The translations under genes and the position numbers were made by a program. Positions 11,015 through 22,699 of a DNA stretch of 64,000 nt are shown here, one piece after another. The stretch is from Apoderus coryli. Lineage: Eukaryota > Arthropoda > Insecta > Coleoptera > Attelabidae. The number at the start of each line of letters is the position of its first letter. Positions within the stretch are counted from its first letter, which is position 1. The notes under the pieces are model-generated. The model searched no databases. It was not told the DNA's origin and saw only the letters and a list, made by a program, of their open reading frames with translations. The DNA is taken from assembly GCA_911728435.2 (NCBI GenBank), contig OU452199.1, forward strand, positions 16,626,860 to 16,690,859, read 5' to 3'.

Positions 11015-11392
11015 TTAATTTGTACCGTATTGAATCTATACGGATACCAAGTAGGTGTATGAAAACTATTTTATTGAATATTTAAAAATTTTAGCCTCCA
11101 TTCCAACTTCTATAGAATTAATAATTAATGCACCTACTATGTGTTATGTTTTTGCTGTATTGTGTAGTATCTTTAAAATTTTTGTGCATTCTTCAAACTA
11201 ACTTTAAGGTGATTGATTTTGTTTGTAAATTTGATGTGATTTGTTTGTATTTTGCAACTTAGTGTATTTTTGTTTGTTTTTGTAGTGCCTGAAGAAATGG
11301 CAATAAAGGCTGCGAAACGTCGCATATAAAGTGATTTGAGGTTTATGTTTTTTGAAGTCCTCTACTCTATGAGATTTTCTATTAAATTTATA
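11015..11392 (+). mobile_element. 3' end of the Penelope-like element
   Basis: This non-coding stretch continues the Penelope-like 3' UTR after the MULE. Its last 70 bases are the inverted partner of 8636-8705. A hammerhead-like motif lies at 11289-11321. Confidence 0.6.
11286..11325 (+). ncRNA. hammerhead-like ribozyme motif in Penelope-like 3' region
   Basis: CTGAAGA at 11289-11295 matches the conserved C3-U-G-A-N-G-A core. A weak TGGC/GCTG stem follows, then CGAAAC at 11313-11318 and GTC at 11319-11321. Hammerhead motifs with minimal stem III are known from Penelope-like elements and act best as dimers. Here GAAAC and GTC are adjacent, leaving no room for a stem III loop in a monomer. Activity is not shown. 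Confidence 0.4.
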
Positions 11393-11436
11393 TTTGAGAT
11401 GGACACGAATAATAACAATGGATATAATATATGTTT

Positions 11437-11605
11437 AAAACTAATGGGTTCATCCTAGGACTAGCCCAAACTGACACACAGACAGACATACAGACTTCCA
11501 TCTAGAAATGGTCTTTAACGTCTCGAGTGACTTCCAAATGGATATATCCGTCTTTATCTCAATTGTTTTTTAGCACGTACACAATACTTTTCTAAGCTGG
11601 AAAGT
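11437..11605 (-). repeat. fragment of the tRNA-Ala-linked repeat family (T)
   Basis: The reverse complement starts TTTTACTTTCCAGC, passes AAAGACGGATATA and a TCTGT-rich stretch, and matches the 5' parts of the copies at 37815 and 53185. A short block with AATGGGTTCATCCTAGGACT matches a later part of those copies, so the fragment is internally deleted and lacks the tRNA-like module. Confidence 0.65.
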
Positions 11606-12189
11606 AAAAAGATAATCTATAATTTGTAATTTATTACTATTAAAAGTAATTGACTCAGCTCTGCTGCGTCAACGCTATATTATGCTAACAACGCAAACTA
11701 CGGATCATTTTAATAAATGACGTATGAAAATTATTTGGAAATTTGCTTTCAATTTTGAATCGCTTATATTGTTTTAGCACTATTATTATTCAGCTACCTT
11801 ATGTAAGTGATACCCCCAAAATCACGAAAAGACAATTTTGAGTTTCTCGATGTAAAAGTTTAAACAGATTTATTTGTTTCTACCCTACATTGTACGTGGG
11901 TATACAGAATTCCCTGTTGGAAAATTACGCCCAAACTTTTATTAATTCTCAACCAAACATAAGCTTGAAGAAAATTAATTCCGCGAACACAAGACACCTG
12001 TGACTGATGCATGTCGAGAAAATTGGAGAAAAAGGAACCACCCCTTTGTAAAATGGGGATTGATTATAAAACCAACATGTGTATAAATGTATTGCATAAG
12101 TTTGAATAAAAATTAATACGTATGTTTTTGTTCTGTAGTTGATTTATTTATGTAACTTAGTTTGACGGGCAAATGTTCATGCAATATTG
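11606..12189. other. non-coding spacer
   Basis: No ORF, repeat or element recognised. Confidence 0.35.
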
Positions 12190-12285
12190 AATTACAGATG
12201 GCTTAAAGACCGATAAAAGACTGCAGCAGTAGTACTTAAACCTGATTTTTTCTGATAGCGAAGCTGCCATAAAGGCCATACATTG
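12190..12285 (+). pseudogene. non-LTR retrotransposon RNase H fragment
   Basis: ITDGLKTDKRL followed, in another frame, by LIFSDSEAAIKAIH matches the two Asp-containing motifs (TDGS and SDSQAA) of the RNase H domain found in Jockey/R1/I-type non-LTR elements. The spacing between them is too short, so part of the domain is deleted. Confidence 0.5.
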
Positions 12286-13133
12286 ATCAAGATTGACATC
12301 AAAAATAGTGTGGAATTTGTCAAAACGATCAAAATAGCAAATATATTGTCATGATGACACGGAATGGCAGCATTCTGCTCAGAAAAAACCTGAAATCCGT
12401 GACGCTTTACCACTTCACCTAAATACTTTTTAAAATCTCGATCTTTTTTTCACAGACTGAAACACAAAAAAACTTTTATAATAAGTGAAATAATTTTGTG
12501 CCATAGGGATACAAAATCATCTCTCTGATTATATATACTGGCACAAATTCCTTTCGTAATTTTAATATTTATAATTTTTTCAATAAAATCGCGTTTGGTG
12601 TAGACGTTTTTGATGTTATTAGTTTTATTGTAATAAAATTTGCACTGTTGAAATGGATTAATTCTCCAAATTAATGATTTGCGTTAATACAGGGAGGGCC
12701 ACTATTGGGATCTTGTAAACGATAATTGTTAGAATTTGACAAAAGTTATGTAAGTTTATAGACAACAATAAATATGCTGTAGAAATTATTGCCTGCAAAA
12801 TTCAAAATTTATTGAAAAAATAAAAATTTTGAATTTCGGTTTAAATTTTTTTTTTGCAATTGTATAATAATAATAATAAATTTATTTGTAAAATAATGCA
12901 CATATAACATTTATTAAGAGTTGAACAGTATTATATATTTTCATATTTGATGATTCTTATGTACCGAATTTGCAAAAAGGCTGAGGAGAGGAGGCAGTTG
13001 AACTGATATTTAATCCTCAGCCAGAAGATCTAATACGGTATTTGTCTTAGCATAAACCCAACCTAAAAGAATTTCAATTGCACACTGTAAACACAACCAA
13101 ATAGAGATGTATTAAGATCATTTCAAGAAAATT
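12286..13133. other. non-coding; possible minus-strand LINE tail near 12870
   Basis: The minus strand around 12900-12865 reads AAATAAATTTATTATTATT, like the 3' tails of non-LTR elements in this window, but no coding part adjoins it. Nothing else recognised. Confidence 0.3.
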
Positions 13134-13532
13134 ATATATTATATTATATTATATTATATTATATTATATTATATTATATTATATTATATTATATTATATT
13201 ATATTATATTATATTATATTATATTATATTATATTATATTATATTATATTATATTATATTATATTATATTATATTATATTATATTATATTATATTATATT
13301 ATATTATATTATATTATATTATATTATATTATATTATATTATATTATATTATATTATATTATATTATATTATATTATATTATATTATATTATATTATATT
13401 ATATTATATTATATTATATTATATTATATTATATTATATTATATTATATTATATTATATTATATTATATTATATTATATTATATTATATTATATTATATT
13501 ATATTATATTATATTATATTATATTATATTAT
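13134..13532. repeat. (ATATT)n microsatellite, ~400 bp, uninterrupted
   Basis: From 13141 to 13530 the pentamer ATATT repeats about 78 times without an interruption, with a few more bases of the pattern on each side. The lack of point mutations implies recent expansion, or over-regular assembly of a longer array. Confidence 0.97.
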
Positions 13533-13558
13533 GTCTGGGTAGATGTAATCTAAATAAA

Positions 13559-14140
13559 TAAATAAATTAGATTACTTTTTCCCCAACAAATTAAATTTAC
13601 TCAACTACCACAATAATATAACAAATATTAAAACATTAATATATCTAAAAAAAAACTTATAATTTATGCGTATTTTTATTTTAATACTATTCACATGAAC
13701 TAAATCTGGCAGAATTGTTTTCAAATGACACATGTTGACACATTGATAATGATTTTTTACCGTCCTCACCATCTACATTCCGGGTGTCTGCATTTAAAGA
13801 CCATTATAAAAAACCAACCATGGTATACCTGTTATCCAATTGTGTAACCGTTTACTCTGGTAATAGGAAAGTTGCAAGTTCAAAACAGGGTCATGGTCAT
13901 TAGTTATTGAAATTTTTTTTTAATATTATTGAAATTGTAGCCCGTCTACACATATTGTTACTCGAACGGATACATATAATTTGACGCAGATGCTAGAAAT
14001 GTCAACTTTCTGTCACTACCTAATAGAGATGCAAGAAATGTATCGATATCTTCCATTCGATCTTAATTTATTTTTAAGGTTAATCTCGAGGATTGCAACT
14101 GAATCTATTGGCCGCTTGTATAAGTATAGAATTTAGTACC
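13559..14140. repeat. dispersed repeat R, copy 1
   Basis: 13570-13745 and 14088-14130 match 49540-49710 and 49722-49765. Shared blocks include ATAACAAATATTAAAACATT, GAACTAAATCTGGCAGAAT and CTATTGGCCGCTTGTA. This copy has about 340 bp between the two blocks that copy 2 lacks. No coding potential; class unknown. Confidence 0.7.
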
Positions 14141-14312
14141 GAGAATCATGGAAACATGATTTTATAATTTAGAAAGCAAACGTAATTCAGAAATATTTTG
14201 GAGTAACACTTCATTTCAACAAAATAATAACTTATCACTCCTCTCCGATATTGGTTTACTACCGCTTTATAGGTGGCCTTTGAATTTTATAAATCTGGCA
14301 TCGTATCTTATA

Positions 14313-15880
14313 CAGGGTGGTCCAACTTTTACCTTCATAAATTTCAGAATCGATAGATAATCGACAAATAATGTGAGTTTGGTTAATAAACTATGTGCGA
14401 AAAATGCTTCGTTACAAAGTTACAGGGTGTTGAAATTTAAGAAAAAAATTCTAATTTTATTAATATCTTTATAACCAATTGAGATATTTCAATGAAATTT
14501 GGCACGTGTAGAGAGGTAATCTAGTTTAATTTTGTCATATAATAATATTATTTTTATTTGCCCCAGTGGCGTGCGAACGGCTACCGATTGCGATATTTTT
14601 AATGAAAAAACAGATACGCCACTGGTTTGCCGCAAAATAAAAATTATGTCTGCAATCCTTATTCAATTTAAAAGAAAAAAATACTCTTGGCTTTTTTTCG
14701 TATGACGCAAATTTTCGAGTAATAAAATAAAAATCATCTAAACCAAATGTATTGAAAACCAACATAAAAATAATATATCATTACACATTTTAACAGATTT
14801 ACAGTTGTTTTTTTACAGAAACTCTTCAAAATGACTACCGTCATTGTCAATACATAATTGGCATCTTCTGGTGATGCTATTGATTGCTGCCGATAGAATG
14901 TGATTGTTACGACGCAACTCATCACAAGCTTCTTGAATTTTGAACACTAATTCTTCGCGGTTTCTGACCGGCACCCTATACACTTTTTCTTTTAAGTAGC
15001 CCCAAATAAAGAAATCAACTGGGGTCAGGTCAGGCGACCTTGGGGGCCAAGATATAGGTCCCTTATGATTAATTTCGACTTCTCCAGGGAAACGGCCAAT
15101 CCATCGATTTCCGTAATTCTCTGTTATCCGGTTTCTCACATTCCGCCCGAAATGTGCTGGAGCTCCATCCATTTGAAACCAACCATTCGCACGTAAATGA
15201 AGTGGCACGTCATCCATTAAATCATTTAAATTATTCTGTACAAAGTCTAAAAATAATTGTGCCTAGAGCCTAGCTGGTAAAAAGAATGGTCCGAGGAGAT
15301 TATTGGATATTACTCCTAGCCACACGTTCACACTGAATTGGTGTTGAAACTTTCTCGCCCGCACTTCGTATGGAGTGTGTTGTGACCAAATATGAAAGTT
15401 GTGGTAATTCGTTATACCAGTTCTTGTAAATGGAGCTTCATCAGTCCAGCAAACCTTATGCAGGAAATCTCTATCTACTTGAACTTTATTCAATATCCAA
15501 TTGCAATAGTTACGCCTTATAACATAGTCTACAGGCACTAAATCTTGCACAGCCTTAAAATGGTAGGCTTTATGAAGTGACCTAAGAATGGTTGACCTTG
15601 ATATGTTGAGCATGACGGCAGCTCTTCGTGAACTTAGGTTTGGATTTCGATCAAACGCTCTTAAAATACGCCTTTCATCGGCCAAATTGTTTCTTCTAGC
15701 GCGCTGTCTATTGTTGTTTATGTTAAAAGTAGTATTTAATTTAATTTTTTTCTTAAATTTCAACACCCTGTAACTTTGTAACGAAGCATTTTTCGCACAT
15801 AGTTTATTAACCAAACTCACATTATTTGTCGATTATCTATCGATTCTGAAATTTATGCAGGTAAAAGTTGGACCACCCTG
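14313..15880 (-). mobile_element. mariner-like transposon M1 with long inverted repeats
   Basis: The 1568-bp element is flanked by TA (14311-14312 and 15881-15882). It begins CAGGGTGGTCCAACTTTTAC and ends with the reverse complement. The inverted repeats run about 148 bp (14313-14460 and 15733-15880) with few mismatches. The only gene is a transposase on the minus strand whose ATG lies inside the right repeat. Confidence 0.9.
14813..15820 (-). pseudogene. mariner-like transposase with one internal stop
   Basis: A single frame of 336 codons runs from ATG at 15820 to 14813, broken only by TAG at 15265-15263 after residue 185. An N-terminal helix-turn-helix region (SSRRAAVMLNISRSTILRSL) precedes the catalytic core. 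The core has Asp in CWTDEAPF, Asp in WFQMDGAPAHF and the third acidic position in RSPDLTPVDFF, about 50 residues after the second by my count. That is longer than the 34 of classical mariners and places it among the insect relatives with WPPRSPDLTP. The first 25 or so codons lie in the inverted repeat. Readthrough could give full length, but decay is the simpler reading. Confidence 0.85.
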
Positions 15881-15882
15881 TA

Positions 15883-16655
15883 TAGACATGGTATTCGTAT
15901 GTGATATTTATTTATCCGTAGCTCTTGCTCCAAATAATTTAACAAGCAGCGTTTATAAGGAAAAACAATATATTACTCCCGTAATCCGTCTGGATCCACA
16001 CATATCATTCGTTCTGCGGGGTAATTAGAAATGCGGCGGGGTCAGGGGCGGTTTAAGTAAGTAATTAGTCCCATCTGGCTGCCGACAGTGCGTCGTCCAA
16101 GTAATAGACGAATACCAACATCACACATGAGTCTCTTTGTTTCTCTAATGCACTCACGTAATTGCTCTTCTTGCATTGTGTGTAGGTATTATGTGAGAAT
16201 GTAATCAAAAATGCACCCACTCTGTTGTATGCATACGAATTGATGGTAATGGGTTTATCTAGTAAATAGTTTTACACATTTTAAATATAGCTGATTATCT
16301 AATTTTTAATTAATAAACTTTAACGGCACTTAGTATTTCGGAAAAATATTTATAATAGGAGACGTTTAAAAATATTTTCTTATGAAAATAAAGGCTGCAA
16401 AAGTGTCGTGATGGTGGAGGGTCCTAATTTCTGCAACACTTTTAGATCCATACCAAATGTTAAAAGGTATTAGTTTTTTAATACTCTGGCAAACCATGTG
16501 AACATTATTTAAATTTTAATAAATTAATTTTAGGGTTGGTTAATTACGGAAAAATCCTAAGTCAAAGCAATAAAAAATTCAATAACCATGTATAAATGGT
16601 GGATATTTGGGTTACGTGCGAAAAAAGCGACAATAACCAGAAAATATTCATAAAC
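15883..16655. other. non-coding spacer with GC-richer patch at 16000-16110
   Basis: No ORF. The stretch near 16010-16105 (GCGGCGGGGTCAGGGGCGG and neighbours) stands out in base composition, and no family is recognised. Confidence 0.35.
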
Positions 16656-16760
16656 ATTGTGTCCAAGATAAGAACGGGATAGCATTGGAATCTTGGGAAA
16701 CCGGTAGGAGGTACAGGGTCAGTTAAATTAAAAAAAAAGTTTTATAATTTAAACACCTTT
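16656..16760 (+). repeat. partial copy of foldback element F
   Basis: It opens with CATTGTGTCCAAGATAAGAA and continues with GCATTGGAATCTTG and GTCAGTTAAATT, matching both ends of the foldback element at 21511-22647. Similarity fades after about 100 bp and no opposing arm was found. Confidence 0.6.
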
Positions 16761-19734
16761 TGTATTTAAAATAGTTTTTAGTTATTGATTTTTAATTTGT
16801 ATTTACTGCTGAAAATTAAAGTTTTATGAATTCATTTAAAGGTCTAATAGATTTTGTTTTATAACAAATTTAACAATTAGTAGAAAGACGCGTTGAATTA
16901 TTTTCAACCAGATTTTTAATACCCTTCAGAAAATTTTAATGTTGCAACATGTAAAAATCCAATTTTTTTCCAAATGCCACTACAAGAAAAACGGTAATTT
17001 CTTGAGAACAATATATTTCTATAAAAGTCATTGTCTTTCAATGTGAATATATTTTCCGTGATATAAAACACATCGCATTTTACTGGAACCAATTCTATTA
17101 AAGGAAAAAAATATTAATCCTTTTAAACTCATTCGCCTGCATTATTTCCATTCGTTCTCTTTTGAAAGCGACGTCCAATACTTTTGGGGATTGCGTAATG
17201 GTTTCTGTAGCTATTTATTTCCGGGAGTGGTATACACGTAATGATCCGAATCGGCTCTGGCAAAGCAATTTAAATTATAAAATTCCAGGCAACCCTGCCT
17301 GTATTATAGCGTAAAAAAGAGAAGGTTGGAATCGATCTTTTAGTAAAATAGGAATGGGTCTTTGTTACATTAATAATGTATGTTCAAATTGATTTGGATT
17401 ATTGGAAACAGTGCAACAACAGCTTTACAAAGCGCGTCGTTTCGTCAGAGCCTAAAAAACTCATGATAATTGGATTTATTGGAATTTTATTTAAATCCAA
17501 CTTTATATACCTTAGAATCTCTTACTAATCAGACTGGATTATTTATATGATTAATATTAAGAAAATTATGCAAACAGTGGTGAAATAACCAAATAACAAG
17601 CCTTATGTTCTTAAAATAGAAATCGACCTCCACGAAACAAATATAATAGATTTTTCTAAAAAATTTCTGTCAACCAAACATGTTTCGGAGCACTACTAAA
17701 AATTCCAATTAATCGAAAAAAATGTTTTATGTTAAACTAAACCATATATTCTTATAATTGTTTAATGCATTAAACATTTTTTTTGTCAGAAACTTTGACT
17801 ACTCATTATTTGAGCCTTATTGCACATTTTGTTTTTGTAAATTAAGAATCTATTGGAATATTAAAAGAGTTTTTCGCTTTTACTTCAAGAACTTATCATT
17901 CTGCTCCACTTCAATATGAACTACTTCTTTAAAAAAATAATAATAATAAGCCTTAGTCGATTGAACAGATGACCTTTATTACATATTATGTACATTAATT
18001 TACCTTAAAAAAACTTGTAGGCAGAAATATAAATCAAGGTTTACGAGCGTTTTTCTAATAAACAAACCCCTGAATTGTAAATTGTTGCGTCTCGTGTGAA
18101 ACTGTAGGTTAGTTTGTATCATTTCAATAGCCGGAAATAAGACCTCCCGAAATTTTTAAAAAATCTCCTTCTAAGTAAAACTGGAGATGAACGTATATAT
18201 TAAATATACCAGTTTCATACTCCTGGAGGTACCATCAGTATGCGCTATGCTATGCGGCTGTGAGTTTCAGTGCACTTGCTTAAGCGCCCGCATTGGGAGT
18301 TTTGTTTGTCTGGTACTCCGCGTACACTTCGTTGTCTACCAGTGTCCGTAGGCAAATGCGGCATACAAAGAACTTCAAATCTGCTGATGTGTGCTTGATC
18401 ATGCACTAGCAATAGTCAGACGAAGTTAACTATGCAGAGCAGCTATGTACTTTATTATTTTTCTGATTATTATAACGATCTTGTTATTTAAGTGTCATTA
18501 TCCAATGTTTCCTTTCGAAATGGCTAAATGTGCATTTTTGCGAATAAATTTTTTTCTGATGAAAGCTTTCGTTTAGCCGATGAACTTTGCTTAGGGTCAC
18601 TTTATATAATATAAATTATCAATTTTCGTCTATCTGTAACGGTGAAGACAAATTTTAGTCAAGATTTGTGCAAAAATAATACTGAATATGGCAAGAAATT
18701 GATTAGACACTAAAAATTAAATCATTTTTCCTCAACTAAATGTAACTATCTAATAATTTATTTTCTCCTAATAAAACTGGTCAATCTACCATAAATTGTT
18801 AATGTTAAATAATTTTGTTTAGGGTGTTTCCTAAGGGCTTTAAGAAAAGGTTAAATATATAAGAAAAACGTATAGAAAATCGAGCCAATCCATGTTATAA
18901 ATATAAAAACATAAAGTAGCTTAGAAAAATGTCTTTCAAGGAAAACTGAAAAATAAATTCGACAGACCTGTCACAAATGAAACATAACCGAAAATAGATG
19001 CAATATAAAATTATTAACCATAGTTCCATCAATAAAACCAGTGTCTTTTTGCCTCTTATTCGATGGTTATACATGAAAAAACTTCTATAATAACAAATAT
19101 TCACTCAATGTGATTTTACAGAAAATTAAAAGTTCTCCAAACTATGCAGCACATATAATGTCGATATAAATCCCTAAAATAGTAGAAATGTGTGTTAAAT
19201 TATAAAAACATATGATATAATAATTATAAATATTGAATAATAATGTATTATATATATTTATGATTACAAAATAAAAACTGTAATGATAATTGACGAGCAG
19301 AAAGTGAATCACGATAAATAAATATTTTAAAGAATATGGTGTGATAGAAGCCAATAAAAGGGTATAATTTCGTACGGAACGCTTTTCGTGCCACCACGGC
19401 ATCAATTTACTTTTTATCTGAGTTACAAATAGCAACACAATCATACTAATTCGAAAGGTAATTTTATGTGCTACAAAAAAACCAATAATGGAATTTTTAG
19501 ACGTGAAGTCTTTGACTTCAATTCGGTATCCCAACACATCATTAGGATGCTGGAAACAAATCATAGGTATTGCTTAGGAATTTTGGTAAAGGACATAATG
19601 AGGCGTATATAAAACATATTGTATATTTGCAGTGTGTGGATAGATTTGTGTCTACCAGATATACAAAATTGGTTTTATAACGTTTTTGAAAACGCTTTTT
19701 AAAATAGATTAATGGTGTTTCTTAAACACATTTA
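16761..19734. other. AT-rich non-coding region
   Basis: No supported gene. 18235-18430 is richer in G and C and could be conserved or regulatory. A 140-codon minus-strand open frame at 19142-19564 is rich in Ile, Tyr and Phe and has no family signature. Confidence 0.35.
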
Positions 19735-19850
19735 GTAATAATAGTAGTCTTTATTAAGATTTTATACGAAATTACAATCTCAAAAGGCGAAGTCTGGCTG
19801 GCTTTCCCTTACCTAAATATTATTATTATTACCCATTTTACCAAGTATAA
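19735..19850 (-). mobile_element. non-LTR retrotransposon 3' tail
   Basis: On the minus strand the segment ends AATAAAGACTACTATTATTA, the polyadenylation-like signal plus TTATT tail seen at other LINE ends here. It is preceded by a less AT-rich stretch (GCCAGCCAGACTTCGCC). Only the 3' UTR is present. Confidence 0.45.
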
Positions 19851-20884
19851 AAAATATATTATAAGCTAAATAAATTAATATTATACTGATAAAATAATCT
19901 AAACTAAAGTACAATATTGCCTCAACACAAAAAAAACATATTATTAGATCAAATAAAATCACTTGATTTGTTTTACTACTAGGAAAATATACGTTTTATG
20001 TTCAATAACACGTACGACGAATGTTTATTTGTCACATTATGAGTGTTTGTTTAATTAGGAATATTTTCATGATCTTTGTCCACACCTGTATGCGTAAACG
20101 AAAATTTTATTAATCTATAAAAAAAAAAAAACAGTTAAACATTTGTGATAGGAGAGAGAATTTTCGAGCTATGATATAATATAAGAAAGATGTAGGTTAT
20201 TGAAGATTCTATTGTTTTGTTGAATTATGAAAAGTATTTCGATTGTTTGTTTAATAACACAAATTTTGAATATTGGATTGGCCATACAAGCCAAAAGGAC
20301 AAAGTCGCGGTTGTGTGTGTAAGACAAATGCAAAATATTGAAGATTTACTTCATGTATAATTTGTATTAATCGTTTGTAGCTTTAAGTATCAATTAAGTT
20401 CTGGGTCTGACAAAGTAACAAATCTGGCTTCGTAACTACCAGAATTATATATGAACGGAGTTCAATACTAACCAGCAATTGGAAGTCATTTTCATTAACA
20501 CTTTGCAGTCTGTTGGAGAATTAACGTATCCTGGTGAGTTCCTTCAATATTTATTGAAACTTTAAAATTAAAGACTTCTCCCATTGGGGCCTTGTTTATG
20601 AACGCGATCGTGTCTATTGTTGAACATTAAACATATTCGATATAAACCTATACAGAGAACTTAAGTGTGTGTTTTGTTTTAAGTTCATTTGGTCTTTTAT
20701 AAGTGTAGCTTTAAGTGTAAGTAGTATTAGAGGTATTAGTGTTTGAAATTATATTTTGTTAAATGATATCTTGATATGCATTTGTTTTACCATAATCCGT
20801 TACACCCTTTTGCTTCTAACCCCTTCATATATACTAACAATACAAATGAATTGTCTACAATTCATTTTATTAACTTGACAAATA
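19851..20884. other. non-coding, possibly Penelope-like 3' UTR remnant
   Basis: No coding sequence recognised. The part leading to the motif at 20895 may belong to the same element. Confidence 0.3.
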
Positions 20885-20985
20885 TATTAAGCCATTGAAG
20901 ATGAGTACATTGCCTACTCGAAACATATACTGCTATTGATAAATATAATTTTTCGACACAATGAATAATAAATTATCTTAATTTT
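20885..20985 (+). other. Penelope-type 3' motif with hammerhead-like core
   Basis: TTGAAGA at 20895-20901, a GAGTA/TACTC stem and CGAAAC ending at 20924 reproduce the CUGANGA - stem II - GAAAC layout. The stem is perfect over five pairs. No coding part of a Penelope element adjoins it. Confidence 0.4.
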
Positions 20986-21510
20986 AAACCCAATCGTACG
21001 CCTACAACCCATAATGATAGGTATCAAGCATCTTGTATAACTGTTTCTTCTTTATTTCTTTCAACAATACCACTCTCTTAATATTTATGTTATGTTATGT
21101 CTTTCTTAAAATTAGAGACAAATTTTAATGAGGTGGACATTAAGTCGATTTCATTGTCGAAGAAAACACCGCAGGCCAGTATTAATAAGTTAACGGCAAA
21201 AATTAGCTTTACGGTTGTAATATGTAATGTGGCCAATTAAGAGAATTGGAGAAATGTCATTCTTTAATCTACAATCATTTGTCGAGCGATTTAAACCTTG
21301 TTTATATTTTTAAGATAGTATATAAATATAATTTAAAATTTAATAGCCATCCAAAAGGTTAATTTTTTTTCTAAATCGTAAAAATCATTTGGTGTTCTAT
21401 ATGATTTCTAAGCAACGGAAAATAATAATAAAACGGCGTTCATAGACTTTAAATCTTAAATTAATGATGATAATAAATATTTCATTCATTTTTAAATTAT
21501 TTTTTGAGTA

Positions 21511-22647
21511 TACACTGTGTTAAGATAAGAATGGAATGGCATTGGAATCTTGTAAACGGTAGAAGTTACAAGGTCGGTTAAATTAGAAAAAAGTTTTAAA
21601 TAATGTTGTAAATAATGTTTTCAAAAGTAAACTAACTTTAGCCATTTTAGAGAATTTTTGAAAAAACGTTTATTGCGATTTTAGTTTTTACTTATTTCTG
21701 ACATTATTTTTACGGATATAGAAAAATTAAAAGCATTTCCTCATTGTACTTTTTGAGCAGAACAATATAGCGTTTACAAATTGTCACTACGACGTTTCGT
21801 TCTTGAAAAACCATCATCAACTGTGTTTTTTAAATATGGCCCTGGATTTTTGTTGAAAAATTTATTTTTAATTCAAAAATAGGTAGCATATCACACGTAA
21901 TGGTGTAAAAAAGTTTTCAGTATTTTTAGCTGTTATTTAAACTTCTTCAAGAAAAATCGCCATAGTTTGGCACGTAACTGACTGAATGCAGAGTATATAA
22001 GGTTTAGCAAAAACATCCTTTCATCGTTACTCACAATAATTATTTATTATCATTTGCCAATTTATTTCTGTCTTAATACAACATTTTATTCTGTACGCGG
22101 TTTTTTAAATTTAGTTGAAATTTTTGTGCTTTTTGAAGTTATTAAAAAAAGTGCCTTTCTCAGATGAATGTTTGACGCAAAATAAGTGCCAAACTACGGC
22201 GATTTTTCGTGAATAATTTTAAATAACACCTAAAATCACTGAAAACTTATTTAAACCATTACCTGTGATACCTATTTTTGAATTGAAAATGGCTATAAAT
22301 TTAACAAAAAAAAATCCAAGGCCATTTTAAAATTAAAAACAAAGTTGATGATGGTTTTTCAAAAACGAAACGTCTTAGTGACAATTTGTAAACGCTAAAA
22401 CTAACAATGAGGAAGTGCTTTTAATTTTTCTATATCTGTAAAAATAATGTCAGAAATAATAAAAACTAAAATCGCAAAAAAAAGTTTTTTCAAAAATTCT
22501 CGAAAACGGCTAAAGTTTAGTTTTGAAAACCCCATTTAAAAGGTGTTAAAACCGTACAACCTTTCTCTGATTTAACAGACATTTCAACTCCCACCATTTC
22601 CAAGATTGCAATGCTAGCTATCCTATTCTTATATTGGACACAGTGTA
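21511..22647. mobile_element. foldback element F with arms of ~460 bp
   Basis: The left end TACACTGTGTTAAGATAAGAA and right end TATTGGACACAGTGTA are inverted. Almost the whole left arm (21511-21983) pairs with the right arm (22186-22647), leaving a loop of about 200 bp. Each arm carries TTGATGATGG...CGAAACGTC, so the motif occurs head-to-head. No ORF. A partial third arm copy is at 16656. Confidence 0.8.
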
Positions 22648-22699
22648 TATCATTTATGATTTAAAGAAACAAAGTTCTACAGGGTGAGTTACGACTGAC

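Noticed and set aside
12690..12780. Another copy of foldback element F
   Set aside because: Only ATTGGGATCTTGTAAACG resembles F; similarity is too short to support a call.
13134..13532. AT-rich origin or centromeric satellite
   Set aside because: Only a simple pentamer microsatellite is visible; a role as origin or satellite has no support.
19142..19564. Possible membrane protein of 140 residues
   Set aside because: The frame is dominated by Ile, Tyr, Phe and Leu, as expected from AT-rich DNA read at random, and has no motif, partner exon or recognisable start context.
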